DNA of 64,000 nucleotides, taken from NCBI GenBank assembly GCA_947601655.1, contig CANQGG010000001.1:62001-126000 (forward strand), read 5' to 3'. A program made the translations under genes and the position numbers. The stretch comes from an uncultured Akkermansia sp. GTDB taxonomy: Bacteria > Verrucomicrobiota > Verrucomicrobiia > Verrucomicrobiales > Akkermansiaceae. Under the pieces are notes generated by a model that searched no databases, was not told where the DNA came from, and saw only the letters and a list, made by a program, of their open reading frames with translations. Positions 58,628 to 64,000 of the stretch are shown piece after piece; position 1 is the first letter of the stretch, and each line of letters begins with the position of its first letter.

Positions 58628-61402
58628 TCATAAATGTAAGGATACTGCGCCGTAGTTTGCGTTTACAGACATCCCTTCCTCCACAAAATTACCTGTAAGA
58701 CTACGAAAGGCGTACCTCTCGCCACACTGATTCACACGGATGAGGATATCTAATGCCCTCTGCGCATTAACTCCCCTCTTGCACAAAGACGCGAAGATGT
58801 GATAAAACTCCCCCTTGATGTCAGTAAAAAAGACCCCGGGATCATCCGTCCCCAATGCAACAAGTGGCGTCACCTCTCCACCATCGGAATCTGCTTTGAG
58901 CCACCTCAGTGAATGATGCTGTCCCATCTCCCTGTACTGTCCAATCCGCAAATTACTCGTGGGGAGAGTCTCCACCACGATTGATTTTTCCACGAGCTTG
59001 CGCATCGCCAATCGCTGCAGCAGCTCCAAAATCTCATCAGAGAAATAATCTGCGGGAATCTCGATACGCGCCTGACTCCTTTCCCATATTTCTTTGCTGC
59101 TTTGCCACATGAGCAGCATCTCCATCACCTCCGGAGCTTCTCGGCAAAAAGCTCGATAAGCCTCCCCTTCTTCAATCTGATTGAGGCGGAAGATATTGGG
59201 CAATTTCCGTATCTCTTCCACGGCTTGAGCAAATTCGAAATGAGCGTCAGGATTGTAGTTATTCTTCTCCATTATGCTTACAGCCCGATGGAACATATCC
59301 ATCAAAACGAGTGGATCCAAATGACGCAAATCAAATACCTTTTTTAAGAAGTGAGAGGAAACGTGTTGTTTCTGAAAAATGGCATAGCCATGCTGGCAAA
59401 TATCGTCAATCAGCCGCTGTATGACATCATCCATTTGCCTTTGCCCCTGAAGAAGATTCCAGGCATAAAGAAGATCAAGCAACCAATCGCCCCGCTTAAG
59501 AGTGATTTGTATGGGCATCGTCTCCCTCCACAATGTGGGATCCACACCCAACGCTGTGGCGTGTCCGATTCGGTCTCCGCTGCGCAATTGCAAAAAATCA
59601 ACGGCTTCACACACAACACGGATACCGCTGACAAGATGACAGAAATCTTCTCCCACATGGTAGGTGGCATGTAGAAGATTCAAATCATAACGAGCCTTAC
59701 GATAAGTCGGCGCAAATACATCGGGTGGCGTCTCCAACTCGTCCGCCGCCGCATCAATGCCGCGGACCCATCGCCGGAGTTTAGGATAGCCTTCAAATAA
59801 TTCTTTGAGCAGATTGAGCAGTCTCTCATACTCGTCACGATTTTGCTTATAACGTAGTGATACCCTCTTATTTTCAAAATCCGGCTTCCATGGCTTTTTA
59901 ATGAGATGAACAACGATTGCAGGTTGTATCGTCCGATGGTGGATATATTGCAGTTTATCCTCCAATTCGTTTAACACCTCATCCATTGCTTCTGCATATC
60001 TCTCTTCTGCCTCTACATCCTGCCAGCCATGCAAATATTTTCCGCAACGATGACGGTACTGCTCCTCGGGAGACAGGTCTTTTTCATCCAAATTCTCCCA
60101 CACATATTCCAAATATCCCCACAGAATAAGAAGGAGCTTGCGTTGAAACTTTATCTTATCATCAGCAGGTGATATCCGCAGCTCCACGTAATGAGCAACG
60201 CTATTCGTCCCCCCGCCATGCATGCGTTGAAAGATTCCTCTGAAATAGAACGGCTGGGAAACGACATACTTCTGCACCGAGGAGTATCGCTGAAATTGCT
60301 TGAAGCCATACGAGTTCTCCCTCTGCACGCAGAACATATAATACTCATTCATCAACAGCAAATAAAAGAAAAAGGCTTTCTCGATATGTTTATTCGGCTC
60401 CTTCATTTGCTTCCTAAGGAGCTGCATCATCCACTTCATTTCCGCTGTTGTGTCGGGAAGATTTTCACCTCTTGCCGTATCCGTTTTTCTCGGTTCTCCC
60501 AATCGACTTGATACGTGACTTTCATCCCACTCAATAGGCGGAAGAAAACTCAGCGTTGCTAATAATCCATCCGCCTCAAGCTCTTCCAACTTTTCACGTT
60601 CCCCTACTTCTCTCTTTTTCCATGGTACCTTCCTGTCCCTCGCATAATTGATCAAGATGTATCTGAGTCTTTTAGCAATCTCCATGTGATGTTCCATGAC
60701 TCGTGGAGTCAAATCCACATGTACCAGACGATACAGCATGGGCACTTCAACATTTCGGCGGTACTCATGTTCTTGCTCCAGCCATTCCTCTTCCGTGTGA
60801 TCCAGCGCCTCAAGCCAGCAATCCTCGGCATAAGCACACATATTGGCATGGACGTGCACATCGTTCAATCCCTGCTGAGCAATGTAACTCTCGACCCCTG
60901 CATCGTACGGATAAAGCTGCCTATACTTTCGTTCTGTCAACGAAGGCAACTGGGTGTAGCGCTCTTCCAGTTTCACATACGCCCAAGCCAATATGGGCAA
61001 GGGAGACATCCGGCTGAGCATATTCTGCCACCAGCCAAACTTGTCCAGCTTGATGTGCAGTTCATGATGCCGTATCTCAATGTATTCATCAACGAGACAT
61101 TCAAGTGACGCCAAAACGTAATGAGAATTGCTTTTCCCATCCCCAGGATCAGCATATTGCCAGCCACACCTGTTTACTTTGTCTTTCTGTTGTATGTAAT
61201 TATACTCAAACTCCTTCCACCGGTTCTGAAAGACATGATCCGGGCGCGTGCTGTTCCACCGATGGAAATCCAGCTGAACCAATTCCTGAAGTTTGTCGCG
61301 GTTCCCCTCGATGAGACTCGCGCTAAATGGCTCCCTCAACAGCTTCATGAGCAAGTTTTCATTGGCTAAAATGTATGCCGGTATGGTAGATACTTTTGCC
61401 AT
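58628..61402 (-). CDS. rdrB: RdrB-like adenosine deaminase of a RADAR antiphage system
   Basis: 924 aa with spaced ADA-like motifs: DVHVHANM (HxH), HATYHVGED, SGDRIGHATALG, VETLPTSNLRIG, VALGTDDPGVFFTDIKGEFYHI; adjacent to a large P-loop ATPase. Confidence 0.85.
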   Translation of the reverse strand: MAKVSTIPAYILANENLLMKLLREPFSASLIEGNRDKLQELVQLDFHRWNSTRPDHVFQNRWKEFEYNYIQQKDKVNRCGWQYADPGDGKSNSHYVLASLECLVDEYIEIRHHELHIKLDKFGWWQNMLSRMSPLPILAWAYVKLEERYTQLPSLTERKYRQLYPYDAGVESYIAQQGLNDVHVHANMCAYAEDCWLEALDHTEEEWLEQEHEYRRNVEVPMLYRLVHVDLTPRVMEHHMEIAKRLRYILINYARDRKVPWKKREVGEREKLEELEADGLLATLSFLPPIEWDESHVSSRLGEPRKTDTARGENLPDTTAEMKWMMQLLRKQMKEPNKHIEKAFFFYLLLMNEYYMFCVQRENSYGFKQFQRYSSVQKYVVSQPFYFRGIFQRMHGGGTNSVAHYVELRISPADDKIKFQRKLLLILWGYLEYVWENLDEKDLSPEEQYRHRCGKYLHGWQDVEAEERYAEAMDEVLNELEDKLQYIHHRTIQPAIVVHLIKKPWKPDFENKRVSLRYKQNRDEYERLLNLLKELFEGYPKLRRWVRGIDAAADELETPPDVFAPTYRKARYDLNLLHATYHVGEDFCHLVSGIRVVCEAVDFLQLRSGDRIGHATALGVDPTLWRETMPIQITLKRGDWLLDLLYAWNLLQGQRQMDDVIQRLIDDICQHGYAIFQKQHVSSHFLKKVFDLRHLDPLVLMDMFHRAVSIMEKNNYNPDAHFEFAQAVEEIRKLPNIFRLNQIEEGEAYRAFCREAPEVMEMLLMWQSSKEIWERSQARIEIPADYFSDEILELLQRLAMRKLVEKSIVVETLPTSNLRIGQYREMGQHHSLRWLKADSDGGEVTPLVALGTDDPGVFFTDIKGEFYHIFASLCKRGVNAQRALDILIRVNQCGERYAFRSLTGNFVEEGMSVNANYGAVSLHL

Positions 61403-61467
61403 GAATGAAATGAGAGGTTACAAATATTATAAAACTTAGGAAATGAAACACTTAACATCTAAGTAAC

Positions 61468-64000
61468 TCATTTTGGCTTTGATGTTTTTTTCGGCTCCTT
61501 AATTAAAATTTCATTTAGATTAAAATATTTTGTTAGCGGGAAATCATATATCATTTCCAAGTAGGATGAAACAATCGGAGTGGTTTGTGGATATAATTTC
61601 ATATATCCCACAAATATCTCCATAACTGCATTAAAAATTCGTATATATTGGGGAGAATCAACTTTTCGGGGTTTCGATTTTGTCTGGACACCCCCCTTCT
61701 TTTCTTTCTGTTGAACTGCTGTATTGCTTATACTTTGTATGTAATGATATATATTAGACCACAAGTTCCCCATTATCTGTGGAGTGATACTATCAAGAAG
61801 TAACGATGAGTTTTCCCGTGCTTTTCTTAATTTTTTACACCACTCGACAATATCGTTCATAAGGGAGTCAGTCTCATGATTGATAGCTCCACGATAACCT
61901 TTTACGTTTTCTTTAGGTGACTCCCTTAACAGAATTGTTCTTTCAATCAATAAAATCGTTGGACTATCTTCTTTCTCGGGTGCCGTTAATTGCCATTCTG
62001 GGCGACGACATGATCTAATAGGAAAGTACTCCCCTGTCAAATCAAGAAGCTCCTGTTTAGCTTTTTGATCCTGTTTTTTTTCTTCTTTTTTCGAAGTAAA
62101 GTGCATATCAGTACCATATACCTCATCACAAATTTCAACGCAGTGCAAAATATACGCAAGGTAGCCGTATATAGAAATGTAATAGCTATTGTCGCGTCCA
62201 TCTGACCGATTCATGCTAACGATGAGAGCTATAGTGCGACGGAATTTTTCTCGATTCGCCGGAGCGTTGTTCATATATCCACCCATCTTTTTTAGGATTT
62301 TTGGATCTTGGATATGAAGCACGCCCGAATGGACATTATATCCATCCGGATCATAGCACCAAATCATATTAGCTTTTCTAGCCCAACGTGAAGCACTCAG
62401 CCTATCTCCGATGTGAAGGTATTTTTCAAAACTTCTTCTGAAATCTTCTTGTGATGTCAACACAAAATTCTTTTTCAACTCCACCTCTGCTGCCTTGAAT
62501 TGTTCTAAAGCTTTCCCATATAAAGTGATTGTTACGGGTCCATATAACAGATATGATAAGAAGTCTTTGAAATCTTTAACATGCCTCTTAAAGTTTGTAG
62601 CCAAAATAAAAGCGAGATATCTATATTTCGAATTTCTCTGGATATCATCAGAAAGATAAAATCCATGTTCTAAATCACCTGTATCTTGGCAAAGACGCAG
62701 AAGCAACGCATAATAGGCTCGTCCATCATCTAATCCCAATTCCTCATACTTATAAGACAGGGATAGATCTGGCATCTGATCGCGTAATGAATGATTTAGA
62801 ATAGTTCGTACGAGATATTTTATTTCCTCTCTACTCCGCTTTGACTCATCAAGATTTCCAGATTTACTTTTAACCAATTTATCCAAAATTTCTTCTCGAA
62901 ACCAATAATCAAGGATTTGCAAAATATTACGGAGAGGCAGTGACATGAAAATCTCAACATTATGCATCACCTCGTTGTCGACTATTGTTAAATGAAACTT
63001 TTTGTCATCATCGTTATCTCCATCAATATACCGACTATTTTCTGACTCATTATTACCTAAAACAATTTGAAATATTCTTTTTAATTGTTCTTCGAGAAGT
63101 TCTTTAACAAAACCTTCCTTATCTCCAACTTTATATCGAAGTTTGATTATTACTGAGTTGTTTTGATGCGTTAAAGTATAAAGATCCACCAACTCAAATT
63201 GTTGCTTTATGGGAAAAAGCTTGACAAAATACTGTTCAGCATGCAGCCTTATTGCTTTCATCCTTTCTTCCCATCCTTGTTTATCTTCCCTATGATATCC
63301 AATGTTGTATTCCTTGAAAAATTTCTCACGGACATGTTCAAGATTATTCTCACGATCCCCCGCCATGAGAACAATGAGATACTCATTAGACAAATACAGA
63401 CGTAAATTTTCAAGAACATTGCAGCATTGTTTAGTTCGAATATCGACATCGTCAATCACAAGAACGAAAGCGTCAACTTGCTCCAACTCGCATAGAAGCT
63501 TCATGCTCTCTTTGAAATTCTTTCGGATATTGCTATTCATCTCCGGATCCTCACTACTTAGAGCAGAAGCTCTGTACTCACTCATATTACTCAAAGCCTT
63601 GCGTTCACAAGAAAAACGAACAATGGCTTTATCAAGCTTATCCAGTTTGTCTTCACAGAAACGATAGCGATTTGAGTTATACTCCCTTTGCCTATGAGGC
63701 TCTCGAGCCAACTTCCTCATCTTTGTTTTAAGGGCAGCTATTACTGTAATGAATAGGTCTTCGGTGATACCAGAGGATTCAGAAGGATCATACCATGGTA
63801 AAAATCCAATACTTTTGGGGAACTCTTTATGCAAGTTCGCTACAAGATGTTTTAAAAATGTGGTCTTGCCACTCCCCCGTTCACCATCAATAAAATAATT
63901 AAGTGAATACGAAGGAACCTCTCTCAATCCATCAATAATTTGCTCTGGTCTTTCTTCCTCTCTCTTCTGCTTTGCCCTCGATAGCTCCTCGTGTATTAGT
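61468..64000 (-). CDS. rdrA: RdrA-like P-loop ATPase of a RADAR antiphage system (5' end beyond window)
   Basis: Walker A GERGSGKTTFLKHL, Walker B AFVLVIDDVDIR; frame stays open to 64000 (..LIHEELSRAKQKREEERPEQIIDGLREVPSY), so the listed TTG start at 63927 is probably not the true start. Confidence 0.82.
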   Translation of the reverse strand, partial: LIHEELSRAKQKREEERPEQIIDGLREVPSYSLNYFIDGERGSGKTTFLKHLVANLHKEFPKSIGFLPWYDPSESSGITEDLFITVIAALKTKMRKLAREPHRQREYNSNRYRFCEDKLDKLDKAIVRFSCERKALSNMSEYRASALSSEDPEMNSNIRKNFKESMKLLCELEQVDAFVLVIDDVDIRTKQCCNVLENLRLYLSNEYLIVLMAGDRENNLEHVREKFFKEYNIGYHREDKQGWEERMKAIRLHAEQYFVKLFPIKQQFELVDLYTLTHQNNSVIIKLRYKVGDKEGFVKELLEEQLKRIFQIVLGNNESENSRYIDGDNDDDKKFHLTIVDNEVMHNVEIFMSLPLRNILQILDYWFREEILDKLVKSKSGNLDESKRSREEIKYLVRTILNHSLRDQMPDLSLSYKYEELGLDDGRAYYALLLRLCQDTGDLEHGFYLSDDIQRNSKYRYLAFILATNFKRHVKDFKDFLSYLLYGPVTITLYGKALEQFKAAEVELKKNFVLTSQEDFRRSFEKYLHIGDRLSASRWARKANMIWCYDPDGYNVHSGVLHIQDPKILKKMGGYMNNAPANREKFRRTIALIVSMNRSDGRDNSYYISIYGYLAYILHCVEICDEVYGTDMHFTSKKEEKKQDQKAKQELLDLTGEYFPIRSCRRPEWQLTAPEKEDSPTILLIERTILLRESPKENVKGYRGAINHETDSLMNDIVEWCKKLRKARENSSLLLDSITPQIMGNLWSNIYHYIQSISNTAVQQKEKKGGVQTKSKPRKVDSPQYIRIFNAVMEIFVGYMKLYPQTTPIVSSYLEMIYDFPLTKYFNLNEILIKEPKKTSKPK

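Noticed and set aside
1-64000. CRISPR array, tRNA or rRNA genes
   Set aside because: No regularly spaced identical repeats and no cloverleaf or rRNA sequence recognised by eye; tRNAscan/Infernal would be needed for certainty

Overview
This 64 kb window looks like a bacterial chromosome. The gene content (TIGR04073-like exosortase-associated protein, twin PilB/GspE ATPases, siroheme-route heme radical SAM pair) suggests Verrucomicrobiota, but that placement is inference only. Positions 1-12.5 kb are mostly housekeeping: DEAD-box helicase, M50 and M28 peptidases, ParB, rRNA methyltransferase, SufE, ArgF, dCMP deaminase, LysA, AI-2E transporter, Pgi, rhodanese. Positions 12.6-19.6 kb hold two tandem paralogous ankyrin-repeat genes. 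Each is preceded by an ATG and a 9-nt poly-C tract that leaves the ATG one base out of frame. With 10 Cs both ATGs would enter the ankyrin ORF and encode signal-peptide-like N-termini, so these look like phase-variable contingency loci. A ~125-bp dispersed non-coding repeat family lies at 19.0-19.45 kb and again, inverted, at 48.1-48.48 kb. Positions 19.8-48 kb carry an MsbA-like ABC pair, QueE, an APH-like kinase, AhbC/NirJ-like radical SAM proteins, an aminotransferase, RsmI, LptE, an FKBP, a pilus/T2S cluster, an M42 peptidase and PurD. Positions 48.6-64 kb form one tightly packed minus-strand block. It contains a RADAR-like antiphage pair, rdrA (ATPase, truncated by the window end) and rdrB (divergent adenosine deaminase with intact metal/catalytic motifs). 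These are followed 13 bp downstream by an envelope acylation cluster: AlgJ-like, MBOAT, MaoC-SDR fusion, FkbH-like, ACP, MBOAT, AlgJ-like. Two genes of that cluster contain 9-10 nt G/C homopolymers. The main hypotheses are homopolymer-driven phase variation of ankyrin proteins and of surface acylation, and physical coupling of RADAR to surface modification. No tRNA, rRNA, CRISPR array or intact transposase was recognised by eye.
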